A stretch of 64,000 bases of DNA, from contig NZ_CP021850.1 of the NCBI RefSeq assembly GCF_002896855.1, forward strand, positions 3,683,665 through 3,747,664, written 5' to 3'. This document shows, one piece after another, positions 18,286 to 28,701 of this stretch. The stretch comes from Clostridium thermosuccinogenes. GTDB taxonomy: Bacteria; Bacillota; Clostridia; Acetivibrionales; DSM-5807. The notes beneath the pieces are model-generated. The model was not told the DNA's origin. It did not search any database and saw only the letters and a list, made by a program, of their open reading frames with translations. Positions within the stretch are counted from its first letter, which is position 1. Each line of letters starts with the position of its first letter. The translations under genes and the position numbers were made by a program.

Positions 18286-18315
18286 ACGAATATAATAGCA
18301 TACAAATATATTCGT
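18286..18315. promoter_or_regulatory. Dyad upstream of the clpE-like gene
   Basis: ACGAATATA and TATATTCGT are 9-bp perfect arms around 12 bases, about 100 bases upstream of the start in an AT-rich promoter region. It is not a match to the known CtsR heptad repeat, and the regulator is unknown. Confidence 0.4.
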
Positions 18316-18467
18316 ATATTACCTTAGTATAGCACACATGACTGTTTACGTCTAATCCCAGGCAATATTGATATGAATCGCATACGAAAATTTATGCAAA
18401 TTAACTATGCCATGATAACGCTACCGGTCCCATAGTTGCGAATCCTGTAATTATTTCTTAAGATCCG

Positions 18468-21302
18468 TCAAATGTCCTTCTTCAGCACTTTTTTAAGGAA
18501 CTGGCCTGTATAGGATTCCACAACCTCCGCAATTTTCTCCGGAGTTCCCTCTGCAACGATAAAACCGCCCCGGTCTCCCCCTTCCGGACCTAAATCGATG
18601 ATATAATCCGCCGTCTTGATTACATCAAGATTATGCTCTATTACCACCACTGAATTTCCTGAGTCCACCAGCTTCTGCAAAATATCTATAAGCCTGTGTA
18701 CGTCAGCAATATGAAGTCCTGTGGTAGGCTCATCCAATATATACATGGTTCTGCCGGTGCTCTTTCTGGACAGCTCGGTGGCAAGCTTAATCCTCTGCGC
18801 TTCTCCTCCCGACAGTGTGGTAGACGGCTGACCCACTTTTATATAGCCTAATCCCACATCATATAATGTCTGAAGCTTTCTCTGTATCCTCGGTATGTTT
18901 TTGAAAAATTCAAGGGCATCCTCCACGGTCATATCCAGGATGTCCGCAATGCTTTTTCCCTTATATTTGACCTCCAGGGTTTCCCTGTTATACCGTTTCC
19001 CTTTGCACACCTCACAAGGCACAAAGATATCGGGGAGAAAATGCATTTCGATTTTTATTATCCCATCGCCGTTGCATGCCTCACAGCGGCCTCCTTTTAT
19101 ATTAAAGCTGAAACGGCCTGCTTTATACCCTTTCATCTTGGCTTCCGTAGTTTCAGCAAAAACTTCCCTTATTAAGTCAAACACACCGGTATAGGTTGCG
19201 GGATTTGACCTGGGAGTCCTTCCTATAGGCGATTGATCTATATTGATAACCTTATCCAGGTATTCAACTCCCTTTATGCCATCATGCTCCCCGGGCCTTG
19301 TCCTCGCTCTGTTCAGCTCTGCTGCAAGGTGTTTGTATAGTATCTCATTTATCAGCGAGCTTTTGCCCGATCCGGACACCCCGGTGACACAGGTGAATAC
19401 CCCCAGGGGTATCCTGGCGTTTATGTTTTTCAGATTGTTTTCTCTGGCCCCGGTAATCTCAAGCCATTTGCCGTTTGGGCTGCGGCGCTTTTCAGGCACC
19501 TCAATCTTTCTCTTTCCGCTTAAATACTGACCGGTAAGGGACTCATCGCACTTTTTTATTTCTTCCACAGTACCCTGGGCTACCACCTTGCCTCCGTGCA
19601 CACCGGCTCCCGGTCCTATATCAATTATATGGTCGGCCGCATACATTGTGTCTTCATCATGTTCAACTACTATGAGAGTATTCCCAAGATCCCTCAACCT
19701 TTTAAGCGTAGCAAGAAGCTTGTCGTTATCCCTTTGATGCAAACCTATGCTGGGTTCATCAAGAATATACAAAACTCCCATCAGACCGGACCCAATCTGG
19801 GTTGCAAGCCTTATTCTCTGAGCCTCTCCTCCGGACAAGGTTCCGGCAGACCTGGACAATGTCAGGTAATCCAGGCCAACGTCCACTAAAAATCCCAGCC
19901 TTGCGTTTATTTCCTTTAATATTTGCCGGGAGATCATTTGCTGCCTTTCAGTCAGTTCCAGCTTACTGAAAAATTCCTTCAGATTGGCTACCGGCATAGA
20001 TGAAATCTCAGCTATATTCTTGCCTCCCACGGTGACGGCAAGGCTTTCCTTTTTCAGCCTTGCCCCCTTGCATTCGGGACAGGGGCTGGAAGTCATAAAT
20101 TCCTCATAATATTGCTTCATCCCTTCCGACTGGGTTTCATGGTAACGCCTTTCCATCACATTGATTACTCCATCAAAAGCAGCCATATATGTACCACTTC
20201 CATAATCGCGCACATATTCCATCTGAATCTTCTCGCCCTTTGTGCCGTAAAGTATTATGTCGACAATATGGTCCGGCAGCTTCTCTATGGGAGTGCTCAG
20301 CTTAAATTTATAGTGCTTGGCCAGCCCATTAAAAATCATCCTCGCATACGCGTCTTCGCTTTCTACATTCCATCCGGATGCGACTATTGCCCCCTCCAGC
20401 AAGGATTTGGAACGGTCAGGGATCACCAGATCCGGATCGATCTTGAGAAATGTTCCCAGACCGCTGCAAACCGGACATGCTCCATAGGGGTTGTTAAAAG
20501 AAAACATTCTGGGCGCAAGCTCTTCTATGCTCACTCCGCATTCACTGCATGCGAAATTCTGGCTAAACAGGAGCTCTTCCTTGCCTATCACATCTATTAC
20601 AACCAATCCTCCGCTCAGCTGGAGCACCGTTTCTATGGAATCCGCCAGCCGCCTTTGGATATCCGGCCTCACCACAAGCCTGTCCACCACAATTTCAATC
20701 GTGTGCTTCTTATTTTTATCCAGACGTATTTCATCATTTATATCCATTACCTGGCCATCAATCCTCAACCGGACATATCCGGCCTTTTTTGTATCCTCAA
20801 TCAGCTTGTGATACTCACCTTTTCTTCCCCTGACCACAGGAGCCAGAACCTGTATCTTTGTCCCCTCTTCCAGGGATAATACCTGATCCACCATCTGATC
20901 CACGGTCTGCTGGGTTATTTCCCTGCCGCAGTTGGGGCAGTGGGGTATACCGATTCGCGCATAAAGAAGCCTCAAATAGTCATATATTTCCGTAACCGTA
21001 CCCACTGTGGAGCGTGGGTTTCTGCTGGTAGTTTTCTGATCAATGGATATTGCCGGAGACAAGCCGTCTATATAGTCCAGATCCGGCTTTTCCATCTGGC
21101 CTAAGAACTGCCTGGCATAAGAAGATAGGGATTCCACATATCTCCTCTGCCCTTCCGCATAGATTGTGTCAAAGGCGAGGGAGGACTTTCCCGAACCGCT
21201 AAGCCCTGTTATGACAACAAATTTATTCCTCGGAATCTCTATATCAATATTTTTAAGATTGTGCTCTCTTGCACCTTTTATAAGTATACTGCTCTTTAAC
21301 AT
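18468..21302 (-). CDS. uvrA: Excinuclease ABC subunit A
   Basis: Damage-recognition ATPase of nucleotide excision repair. The 944-residue product has family length, two ABC modules with Walker [10 protein letters not shown] and GVSGSGKSS, signatures [20 protein letters not shown] and [20 protein letters not shown], and the zinc fingers [40 protein letters not shown] and [31 protein letters not shown]. The ATG at 21302 follows CAGGTG; a GTG three codons earlier is weaker. No uvrB or uvrC is adjacent. A candidate SOS box overlaps the promoter. Confidence 0.98.
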   Translation of the reverse strand: MLKSSILIKGAREHNLKNIDIEIPRNKFVVITGLSGSGKSSLAFDTIYAEGQRRYVESLSSYARQFLGQMEKPDLDYIDGLSPAISIDQKTTSRNPRSTVGTVTEIYDYLRLLYARIGIPHCPNCGREITQQTVDQMVDQVLSLEEGTKIQVLAPVVRGRKGEYHKLIEDTKKAGYVRLRIDGQVMDINDEIRLDKNKKHTIEIVVDRLVVRPDIQRRLADSIETVLQLSGGLVVIDVIGKEELLFSQNFACSECGVSIEELAPRMFSFNNPYGACPVCSGLGTFLKIDPDLVIPDRSKSLLEGAIVASGWNVESEDAYARMIFNGLAKHYKFKLSTPIEKLPDHIVDIILYGTKGEKIQMEYVRDYGSGTYMAAFDGVINVMERRYHETQSEGMKQYYEEFMTSSPCPECKGARLKKESLAVTVGGKNIAEISSMPVANLKEFFSKLELTERQQMISRQILKEINARLGFLVDVGLDYLTLSRSAGTLSGGEAQRIRLATQIGSGLMGVLYILDEPSIGLHQRDNDKLLATLKRLRDLGNTLIVVEHDEDTMYAADHIIDIGPGAGVHGGKVVAQGTVEEIKKCDESLTGQYLSGKRKIEVPEKRRSPNGKWLEITGARENNLKNINARIPLGVFTCVTGVSGSGKSSLINEILYKHLAAELNRARTRPGEHDGIKGVEYLDKVINIDQSPIGRTPRSNPATYTGVFDLIREVFAETTEAKMKGYKAGRFSFNIKGGRCEACNGDGIIKIEMHFLPDIFVPCEVCKGKRYNRETLEVKYKGKSIADILDMTVEDALEFFKNIPRIQRKLQTLYDVGLGYIKVGQPSTTLSGGEAQRIKLATELSRKSTGRTMYILDEPTTGLHIADVHRLIDILQKLVDSGNSVVVIEHNLDVIKTADYIIDLGPEGGDRGGFIVAEGTPEKIAEVVESYTGQFLKKVLKKDI

Positions 21303-21457
21303 AAATAACACCTGCCTGCTATGATATTTGACACTGCCCGCGCCAAAGTGCAGGGATCATAAAACCTGCCGCTTTAAGTTATGGACATCTTACCGTTCCT
21401 ATTATTGACAAATTATCCTTTGATTAGGAAGCTTGTCCTGCAATAAATACTCTAATT

Positions 21458-21496
21458 ATTATAACAGATTAGTATAAAAAAACAAACACTAGTTCG
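21458..21496 (-). promoter_or_regulatory. uvrA promoter with candidate DinR/LexA box
   Basis: On the minus strand CGAACTAGTGTTTG (21496-21483) resembles the Gram-positive SOS box (GAAC-4-GTTC core with one mismatch). It overlaps the -35 region of a promoter whose -10 is TATAAT (21463-21458). uvrA is a standard SOS gene, which supports the reading. Confidence 0.6.
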
Positions 21497-21585
21497 CATC
21501 TGAAAAATAATTTTTATAATTTCTTTAAACTATTTATACATTCGTATATAATGAAAATAATAATAACTGGACGAGGTGCATTTGA

Positions 21586-23301
21586 ATGAAAAATACGCCA
21601 CTTTATGAGGTTAGACCCATAAACAACCTCAAAGAGATGCTAAATTCGAGTGTGGAGCTTTATGGAAACAAGCCTGCTTTTCTGGCAAAGCCTAAGGAAG
21701 GAGGCGAATATAAGCCCATACTGTTCAAGGAGTACAAAGCCGATGTGGACGCTTTCGGAACCGCACTGATAAGCCTTGGACTCAAGGGTAAAAGAATAGC
21801 CTTAATAGGGGAAAACCGATATGAATGGAGCATATCGTATCTCGCCGTTTTGAACGGTACCGGCATCATCGTGCCGTTGGACAAGGAACTCCCGAAAAAT
21901 GAAATAGCGAACCTGCTCACTCGTTCGAAGGCAAATGCAATAATTTTCACAGGAAGCAAGAGGGACGATATAAAAGACATTGCCCGGGAACTTAACACTG
22001 TAGATTTTTATATTGACATGGATGCCGTCGAAGATGATGAAACTGTGATGTCTTTCGGAAAGCTTCTGAAAAAAGGCCATGAGCTCGTTAAAAACGGCGA
22101 CAGGAGCTTCATTGATGCTGAAATAGACAACGAAGCAATGAACATATTGCTGTTTACTTCCGGAACCACCGATACGTCAAAAGCGGTGATGCTTTCCCAT
22201 AAAAACATATGCGCAAATCTCATGGCCATGTGCCAGATGGTTTATATAGACGATAAGGACATATTCCTTTCAGTGCTGCCCATTCACCATACCTATGAGT
22301 GTACCTGCGGTTTTCTGTGCCAGCTGTACAGAGGCTGTACCGTCGCCTATTGCGAAGGTTTGAGGCATATACCCAAAAATCTTGCGGAATCAAAGGCTAC
22401 GATGATGTTGGGTGTGCCCCTGATTTTCGAAGCCATGTACAAGCGCATATGGGATCAGGCATCCAAATCCGGTTTGGACAAGAAGCTCAGAACAGGAATA
22501 AAGATAAGCAATCTGCTTAGAAAATTCGGAATCGATATTACAAAAAAACTGTTCGCACAAGTGCACAACAGCCTGGGAGGTCATGTACGGCTTTTCATAA
22601 GCGGTGCCGCAGGAATAGATCCTCTGGTTTCCAAAGGTTTCAGAGATCTCGGCATACCCCTCATTCAAGGTTATGGGCTCACCGAATGCGCTCCTATTGT
22701 CGCGCTTAACCGTGACATATACTATAAGGATGATGCGGCAGGACTCCCTCTCCCCGGAGTGGAAGTCAAGATAGACCATCCCGATGCCGACGGTGTGGGG
22801 GAAATCATAGCAAAGGGCCCAAATGTAATGCTGGGGTATTATGAGGACGAAAAGGCCACTTCAAAAGCTCTGAAAAACGGCTGGTTCCATACAGGAGACT
22901 TGGGTTATATAGACAGTGACGGTTTCGTTCATATCACAGGAAGGGAAAAGGATGTCATAGTTACTAAAAACGGTAAAAACATCTACCCGGAAGAGATCGA
23001 AACCCTCCTCAACAGGTCTGATTATATAAAAGAATCGCTGGTTTACGGCAAGATGGAAGAAGGCAGCGATGAAGTAACAGTAGCAGCCGAGATCATACCC
23101 GATATGGAAAAAATACAGGCTGAGTTCAATATAAGCTCCATTGAGGATAAAAGAGTACGGGAAATAATACAAAACGAAGTCAAAGCTGTAAACAAAAAGC
23201 TGGTAACTTATAAATATGTGAAGGAGTTCCAGCTGCGGGAAAAGGAATTTGCCAAAACTACGACCAAGAAAATCAAGAGATATCTGGAAAGGAAGCAATA
23301 A
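21586..23301 (+). CDS. AMP-forming acyl-CoA synthetase (long-chain type)
   Basis: An ANL-superfamily adenylating enzyme of 571 residues, most like long-chain fatty acid CoA ligases. It would activate a carboxylic acid as acyl-AMP and then thioester. The P-loop is LLFTSGTTDTSKAVMLSHKN, the A5 motif is IQGYGLTECAPIVALN, the hinge region is GWFHTGDLGYIDSDGFVHITGREKDVIVTKNGKNIYPEEIE, and the C-terminal catalytic Lys lies in KTTTKKIKRYLE. No membrane segment is seen. It stands alone with TATAAT close upstream. The acid substrate cannot be told; without other beta-oxidation or lipid genes nearby, lipid recycling is only a guess. Confidence 0.9.
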   Translation: MKNTPLYEVRPINNLKEMLNSSVELYGNKPAFLAKPKEGGEYKPILFKEYKADVDAFGTALISLGLKGKRIALIGENRYEWSISYLAVLNGTGIIVPLDKELPKNEIANLLTRSKANAIIFTGSKRDDIKDIARELNTVDFYIDMDAVEDDETVMSFGKLLKKGHELVKNGDRSFIDAEIDNEAMNILLFTSGTTDTSKAVMLSHKNICANLMAMCQMVYIDDKDIFLSVLPIHHTYECTCGFLCQLYRGCTVAYCEGLRHIPKNLAESKATMMLGVPLIFEAMYKRIWDQASKSGLDKKLRTGIKISNLLRKFGIDITKKLFAQVHNSLGGHVRLFISGAAGIDPLVSKGFRDLGIPLIQGYGLTECAPIVALNRDIYYKDDAAGLPLPGVEVKIDHPDADGVGEIIAKGPNVMLGYYEDEKATSKALKNGWFHTGDLGYIDSDGFVHITGREKDVIVTKNGKNIYPEEIETLLNRSDYIKESLVYGKMEEGSDEVTVAAEIIPDMEKIQAEFNISSIEDKRVREIIQNEVKAVNKKLVTYKYVKEFQLREKEFAKTTTKKIKRYLERKQ

Positions 23302-23458
23302 GCCCTAAAAATACATGACGGCCTGGCGGGTAATATTATAGTAGGTACTTGTGCCTTCTTTGCGGAATTTATGATATCAAAAGAGGTTGCAAATAACCGT
23401 AACATGCCGTTTATAGCAGAATGATACTTCTATGCTTCATGCTTGAAATGAACAGGTG

Positions 23459-23482
23459 TCCTCCACCTGCAAAGGTGGAGGA
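23459..23482. terminator. Strong hairpin after the acyl-CoA synthetase gene
   Basis: TCCTCCACCT-GCAA-AGGTGGAGGA, a perfect 10-bp stem followed by TTTAATTTT. It lies about 160 bases past the stop. It may be the terminator. The stem also resembles subterminal hairpins of IS200/IS605 elements, but no transposase sequence is present. Confidence 0.55.
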
Positions 23483-23619
23483 TTTAATTTTACCCGGCTG
23501 TGCATCAAAAAATTTATACTATAATCTGGGTTAATTTTATACATCAGTATTGTGAAAAATCTTTATTTATGGTATAATTATCCTAGTTAAAAATAAGATT
23601 TAATTAGTTTAGACCCTTG

Positions 23620-23677
23620 CCTCCTTATATTATGGAGAAAGTGTCCGAAACCAGTTAAATCCATAATTTCAAGGAGG
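23620..23677 (+). promoter_or_regulatory. Shine-Dalgarno-sequestering hairpin
   Basis: CCTCCTT (23620-23626) pairs perfectly with the ribosome site AAGGAGG (23671-23677). TTATGGA (23630-23636) pairs with TCCATAA (23660-23666), with a small internal loop between and a 23-base apical loop. In this fold the start region of the zinc-ribbon gene is closed. Confidence 0.65.
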
Positions 23678-23685
23678 TAATTAGT

Positions 23686-23880
23686 ATGGCTGACAAAACT
23701 CTAGTATGCAAAGACTGCGGAAACCAGTTCATATTCTCTGAAGGAGAACAGGCTTTCTACAAAGAAAAAGGATTCGAAAATGAGCCTCAGAGATGTCCTG
23801 AGTGCAGAAGAGCTAGAAAAGCTCAGAGAAGGAACAACAATTTCTCAGGTGGAAGCAGGCCTTCCGATGGCAGATGGTAA
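23686..23880 (+). CDS. Small zinc-ribbon protein
   Basis: A 64-residue protein with two CxxC knuckles (Cys8/Cys11 in VCKDCGN and Cys37/Cys40 in RCPECRR), the aromatic middle FIFSEGEQAFYKEKGFENEPQ, and a basic, Arg/Lys-rich tail. It matches the widespread clostridial single zinc-ribbon family that also occurs fused to cold-shock domains. Its molecular role is not established; the basic tail suggests nucleic-acid contact. A perfect AAGGAGG precedes the ATG, but that site lies within a hairpin. It has its own strong terminator, so it is monocistronic. Confidence 0.88.
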   Translation: MADKTLVCKDCGNQFIFSEGEQAFYKEKGFENEPQRCPECRRARKAQRRNNNFSGGSRPSDGRW

Positions 23881-23889
23881 CAAAAATTT

Positions 23890-23913
23890 AAGGAGAGTTG
23901 AAAAACTCTCCTT
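23890..23913 (+). terminator. Terminator of the zinc-ribbon gene
   Basis: AAGGAGAGTT-GAAA-AACTCTCCTT, a 10-bp stem with a tetraloop, then TTATAAT. It lies nine bases past the stop. Confidence 0.88.
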
Positions 23914-23969
23914 TTATAATGCTTTTATATAATGTTTCTATTACAGTTTTCTCACTGCCGGACGAGGCA

Positions 23970-25310
<1,341 letters not shown>

Positions 25311-25395
25311 TTATCACATGGTTATTTGTCCATGACTGCTGCTTTCCGGTTGCTACTCCGGCAGTTCCCTGCTTGCTGGCTGCCGGGTGTTTCAA

Positions 25396-25842
25396 TCAAA
25401 TATAGTACATGTATCCCTGATCTGAGTTTCTTTTTTTATATTCATCCACAAGATCCTGGAGGGTGATGGAAAATACAACTTCGTTTATGCATGAATTGAT
25501 TTTATCCCATACCTGAGATGCAATGACAGTCTCCACAAGGCTATTTCCTTTTTGGAATTCATCACCGGTTTCTACCACCTCAAGGTTTCCTTCCATAACC
25601 TCAAGGACATCTCCAACCCGGATTTTAGATGGTTCTTGAGCCAGAATGTACCCACCCTGGGCGCCTTTAATACTCTTTACCAGGCCTGTTTTCCTCAGCA
25701 CGGAGAAAACCTGCTCAAGATAATTTTCCGATATCTGCTGCCTTTCAGCAATGCTCTTGATAGAAACAGCATCAGCCGATGAATGCACGGCAAGATCAAC
25801 CATAGCTCTCAGCCCATATCTGCCTTTGGTAGACAGCTTCAT
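25396..25842 (-). CDS. Rrf2-family regulator, CymR-like
   Basis: A 148-residue winged-helix regulator. The N-terminus MKLSTKGRYGLRAMVDLA and the recognition region ISENYLEQVFSVLRKTGLVKSIKGAQGGYILA are typical of the family. The three clustered cysteines that bind an iron-sulfur cluster in IscR are missing; only one Cys is seen (INSCINEV). That points to the CymR branch, which represses cysteine and sulfur genes together with CysK. The location next to metY agrees. The C-terminal motif differs from NsrR as well. Promoter TTGACA-17-TATTAT lies upstream. The target set is inferred. Confidence 0.85.
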   Translation of the reverse strand: MKLSTKGRYGLRAMVDLAVHSSADAVSIKSIAERQQISENYLEQVFSVLRKTGLVKSIKGAQGGYILAQEPSKIRVGDVLEVMEGNLEVVETGDEFQKGNSLVETVIASQVWDKINSCINEVVFSITLQDLVDEYKKRNSDQGYMYYI

Positions 25843-25889
25843 TTTGCCACACCACCATTTCCTAGTAATCCTATATGAATATTTATATT

Positions 25890-25918
25890 ATAATACTCCC
25901 TATCAAATTCATTGTCAA
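25890..25918 (-). promoter_or_regulatory. Promoter of the Rrf2 regulator
   Basis: TTGACA (25918-25913), 17 bases, TATTAT (25895-25890) on the minus strand. The start would lie about 40 bases before the gene. Confidence 0.65.
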
Positions 25919-25970
25919 TAGAAACCTGCATAATTTAAACTGTTGTTTGCATGTTAAGTCGAAGAATTTA

Positions 25971-26699
25971 TTATGTGCCGAAGCTTTTCAGGAGGTTGAC
26001 CTCATCCTCTGTAAGTTCCCTGCATTCACCGGGCTGGAGGCTTTTATCGAGTTCTAGGCTTCCCATGGCTATGCGCCTTAGGTATTTCACCTTCTTGCCG
26101 ACGGCCTCAAACATCCTCTTTACCTGGTGAAATTTGCCCTCATATATTACAAGCTCTATCTCAGACCGGTCTCCTGACACAATGATATCCAGATGAGCCG
26201 GCAAGGTTTTGTAGCCGTCATCAAGAACCACTCCCTCTTTGAATATGGCAGCATCTTGGTCGGTAACGGTTCCGGCCACCAGCACATAATACCTTTTCGG
26301 GACATGCTTTTTAGGAGACAGCAGTTCATGGGCCAGCTGCCCGTCATTTGTCATTATGAGCAGCCCTTCGGTATCTATATCGAGTCTTCCCACCGGAAAC
26401 AAATCAAAGCACTTATATTCATCCGGCAGTATATCCACCACCGTCCTGAGCCTGTTGTCATATGTGGCCGATATCACTCCCTCAGGCTTGTTCATCATGA
26501 GATATATGTACTTTCTATAGCAAAGCACTTCGTCCCCTATCTCTATGACGTCATTGACAGGGTCGACATGCATGCCGCTGTCCTTTGCGGTAATTCCGTT
26601 TACCTTAATGACACCGCTCTTTACCAGCTGCTTAACCTCCTTGCGGGTACCATAACCAAAGTTGGACAGAATTTTATCCAATCGTTCCGTTTCCCTCAA
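25971..26699 (-). CDS. rsuA: RsuA/RluB-type rRNA pseudouridine synthase
   Basis: Converts a uridine of 16S or 23S rRNA to pseudouridine. The 242-residue protein has an N-terminal S4 RNA-binding domain (RLDKILSNFGYGTRKEVKQLVKSGVIKVNG) and a catalytic domain with the invariant Asp in FPVGRLDIDTEGLLIMTNDG. The start MMNKPEGVISA and end KVKYLRRIAMGSLEL are family motifs. It begins with TTG at 26699, preceded by AAGGTGG. Length and motifs favour RsuA (U516 of 16S) over RluB, but the two are hard to separate by eye. It follows the rsmF-like gene after 67 bases, so both rRNA-modifying genes may be co-transcribed. Confidence 0.9.
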   Translation of the reverse strand: MRETERLDKILSNFGYGTRKEVKQLVKSGVIKVNGITAKDSGMHVDPVNDVIEIGDEVLCYRKYIYLMMNKPEGVISATYDNRLRTVVDILPDEYKCFDLFPVGRLDIDTEGLLIMTNDGQLAHELLSPKKHVPKRYYVLVAGTVTDQDAAIFKEGVVLDDGYKTLPAHLDIIVSGDRSEIELVIYEGKFHQVKRMFEAVGKKVKYLRRIAMGSLELDKSLQPGECRELTEDEVNLLKSFGT

Positions 26700-26766
26700 A
26701 ATGCCACCTTCTTTCTTCTGCCTTCGTAAAAAATTAGAATTACCTGTCGTACATTTTCAGCAGCCG

Positions 26767-28179
26767 TCATGCCATTTTCCTCCACCCCTTGGGATAGAGG
26801 TTCTTTAGCATATCTCCCGTCTGCTTTGCCCATCCCAGAGAATAGCCGTCCACACAAACAGCCCTGCATCCTTTTTTCCCTTCGGCGATCAGAGTCTCAC
26901 CTTTGAGATATCGTATGACATCAGCCGATTCAGAGCTCAAATCAAATACGTTCTTAAAGTCAGCCTTATTTAGTGCAATGGCCATGGAATGCGACGGTTC
27001 AAACCTTCCTCCGGAAAATTCCCCTAAGTACCAGCCGAATTTCGCCACCTTTATTCCCGAAAGGTCCGGATATTCCACAGGCAGGCAATAGATATTATTT
27101 CCCTTTACAGCAAAATGCCCGTTTATGTCAACTTGCAGATTGTCCCTGCAAAAAGCTTTCAATGCTTCAATATGACCTTCCATGCCCTTGCCGGAGATTT
27201 TTGAAATATTCGCTCTTCCCTCTGCATACCTGCTGCTGGTGTCATTTTGACCACCATCTTTTTCTTCCCTCGCAGCCTTTTTCATTCTGGCAACAAAATG
27301 CCCTTCTCCTTTCAGCTTATGAGGCCACAAACGCGCTGTCTTTGCCAGTTCTTTGCTGTTGTCCGCCCATTCGGGCCTTCCGTCTTGTATTCCTGCGACT
27401 TTAGGGATGTCCAGCAGCTCATAATTGCCATACTGTTCCAGGAACATGCTGATCATCCTCTCGTTCTCTTCGGGAGAAAACGTGCATGTGGAGTATACAA
27501 CCACTCCTCCCGGTTTGAGAAGTTTATCGACATTCTTTAGTATGTCCCACTGCATGCCGGCACATTTTTCGCATTTGAAGCTTTCCCAGCTGCGCGCCGC
27601 ATCTTCGTCCTTTCTGAACATACCTTCGCCGGAACAGGGGGCATCCACCAGCACTTTGTCAAAGTATCCCTCAAAATTCCGTGCCAGCTTGTCCGGCGAC
27701 TCATTCGTCACTATCGCATTTCTCACTCCGCATAATTCTATATTCTTAACCAATGCCTTTACACGATCCGAGTTTATATCATTTGCCACCAGAAGGCCTT
27801 GCCCTTGCATTCCCGCAGCTATCTGCACCGTTTTTCCGCCCGGAGCCGCACACAGGTCAAGAATCCTTTCTCCCGGCTTTGCATCTATAACAGCTCCCGG
27901 CAGCATGGCACTAGGCTCTTGAATATAATATAAGCCGGCATAATAATAAGGGTGCCTTCCCGGGCTTTCTCCTTCAGCATAATAAAAACCATCCTTTGTC
28001 CAAGGTATGGGTTCCAACTGGAAGGGTGATATTTTAAGGAACTCCTCCACGCTGATCTTGAGAGTATTCACTCTTAACCCATAATATCTGGGCATTTCAT
28101 AAGATCTCATGAATTCTTCAAATTCTTCCTTGCCCAGCAAACTTTCCATTTTATTCAAAAATTCCAATGGCAGCTTCAT
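26767..28179 (-). CDS. rsmF: RsmF/NOP2-type rRNA cytosine-C5 methyltransferase
   Basis: A SAM-dependent m5C RNA methyltransferase of about 470 residues. The SAM motif is RILDLCAAPGGKTVQIA. The two catalytic cysteines lie in VDAPCSGEGMFRKDEDA and YSTCTFSPEENE. The RsmF-type C-terminal extension follows (FGWYLGEFSGGRFEPSHSMA to the end, PUA-like), which is absent from RsmB. The ATG at 28179 fits with AGGAG six bases upstream; an ATG five codons earlier overlaps that site. The exact target base is not deducible. Confidence 0.92.
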   Translation of the reverse strand: MKLPLEFLNKMESLLGKEEFEEFMRSYEMPRYYGLRVNTLKISVEEFLKISPFQLEPIPWTKDGFYYAEGESPGRHPYYYAGLYYIQEPSAMLPGAVIDAKPGERILDLCAAPGGKTVQIAAGMQGQGLLVANDINSDRVKALVKNIELCGVRNAIVTNESPDKLARNFEGYFDKVLVDAPCSGEGMFRKDEDAARSWESFKCEKCAGMQWDILKNVDKLLKPGGVVVYSTCTFSPEENERMISMFLEQYGNYELLDIPKVAGIQDGRPEWADNSKELAKTARLWPHKLKGEGHFVARMKKAAREEKDGGQNDTSSRYAEGRANISKISGKGMEGHIEALKAFCRDNLQVDINGHFAVKGNNIYCLPVEYPDLSGIKVAKFGWYLGEFSGGRFEPSHSMAIALNKADFKNVFDLSSESADVIRYLKGETLIAEGKKGCRAVCVDGYSLGWAKQTGDMLKNLYPKGWRKMA

Positions 28180-28361
28180 ATATATCTCCTGCATATAATA
28201 ATTTTTTCTATAATTAAATTAATAAATAATTTATATAGACCATAAGCATTAAAATATAGTCCATAAGCAGCAAATTAAAACGTACTGCCGGAGAAAGACT
28301 TGCGGTACAGGCGCCAGACGCTCGGTCTGTCCGCACAGCAAATACAGTCGCATTGCCAGTA

Positions 28362-28411
28362 GAATACCGGGACAGCTCCAAACATGGAATACCGGAACAT
28401 CTCCATACATA
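28362..28411. repeat. Two 25-bp direct repeats
   Basis: GAATACCGGGACAGCTCC and GAATACCGGAACATCTCC begin two adjacent 25-base units with four differences. They lie in the 400-base spacer between rsmF and the tRNA. I see no gene in that spacer; the short open frames have no ribosome site. Confidence 0.4.
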
Positions 28412-28544
28412 CCCGCCGGTCTCCTACACCCCCGCAGCAGGTCTTTATTGCTCATATCATATATATAGTTTATATTTAATCCAGGGCCTATTATAGCACA
28501 TAATGGAAGCCCAATATATAACAGAATTTTTTTAATTTTATATG

Positions 28545-28573
28545 TTGTATTTTGAGTAAATCCATGTTATAAT
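28545..28573 (+). promoter_or_regulatory. Promoter of tRNA-Glu
   Basis: TTGTAT (28545-28550), 17 bases, TATAAT (28568-28573), ending 14 bases before the tRNA. Confidence 0.65.
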
Positions 28574-28587
28574 AATCCTTGCGATAA

Positions 28588-28663
28588 GGCCCATTGGTCA
28601 AGCGGCCTAAGACACCGCCCTCTCACGGCGGTAACAGGGGTTCGAATCCCCTATGGGTCACCA
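28588..28663 (+). tRNA. tRNA-Glu (anticodon CTC)
   Basis: Complete cloverleaf with encoded CCA. The acceptor stem GGCCCAT pairs with ATGGGTC with one G-U. The anticodon stem is CCGCC/GGCGG around loop CTCTCAC, giving CTC, which reads GAG. The T arm is CAGGGGTTCGAATCCCCTA. It stands alone, with its own promoter and terminator. Confidence 0.95.
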
Positions 28664-28670
28664 TAATAAA

Positions 28671-28701
28671 AAAGAAGAAGATATCAGTTATCTTCTTCTT
28701 T
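28671..28701. terminator. Bidirectional terminator between tRNA-Glu and gntR
   Basis: AAAGAAGAAGATA-TCAGT-TATCTTCTTCTTT, a 13-bp stem with A and T runs outside. It overlaps the last codons of the GntR gene. Confidence 0.85.

Noticed and set aside
28249-28455. Minus-strand 68-codon frame before rsmF
   Set aside because: No ribosome site, odd composition, and it spans a 25-bp direct repeat; likely chance.
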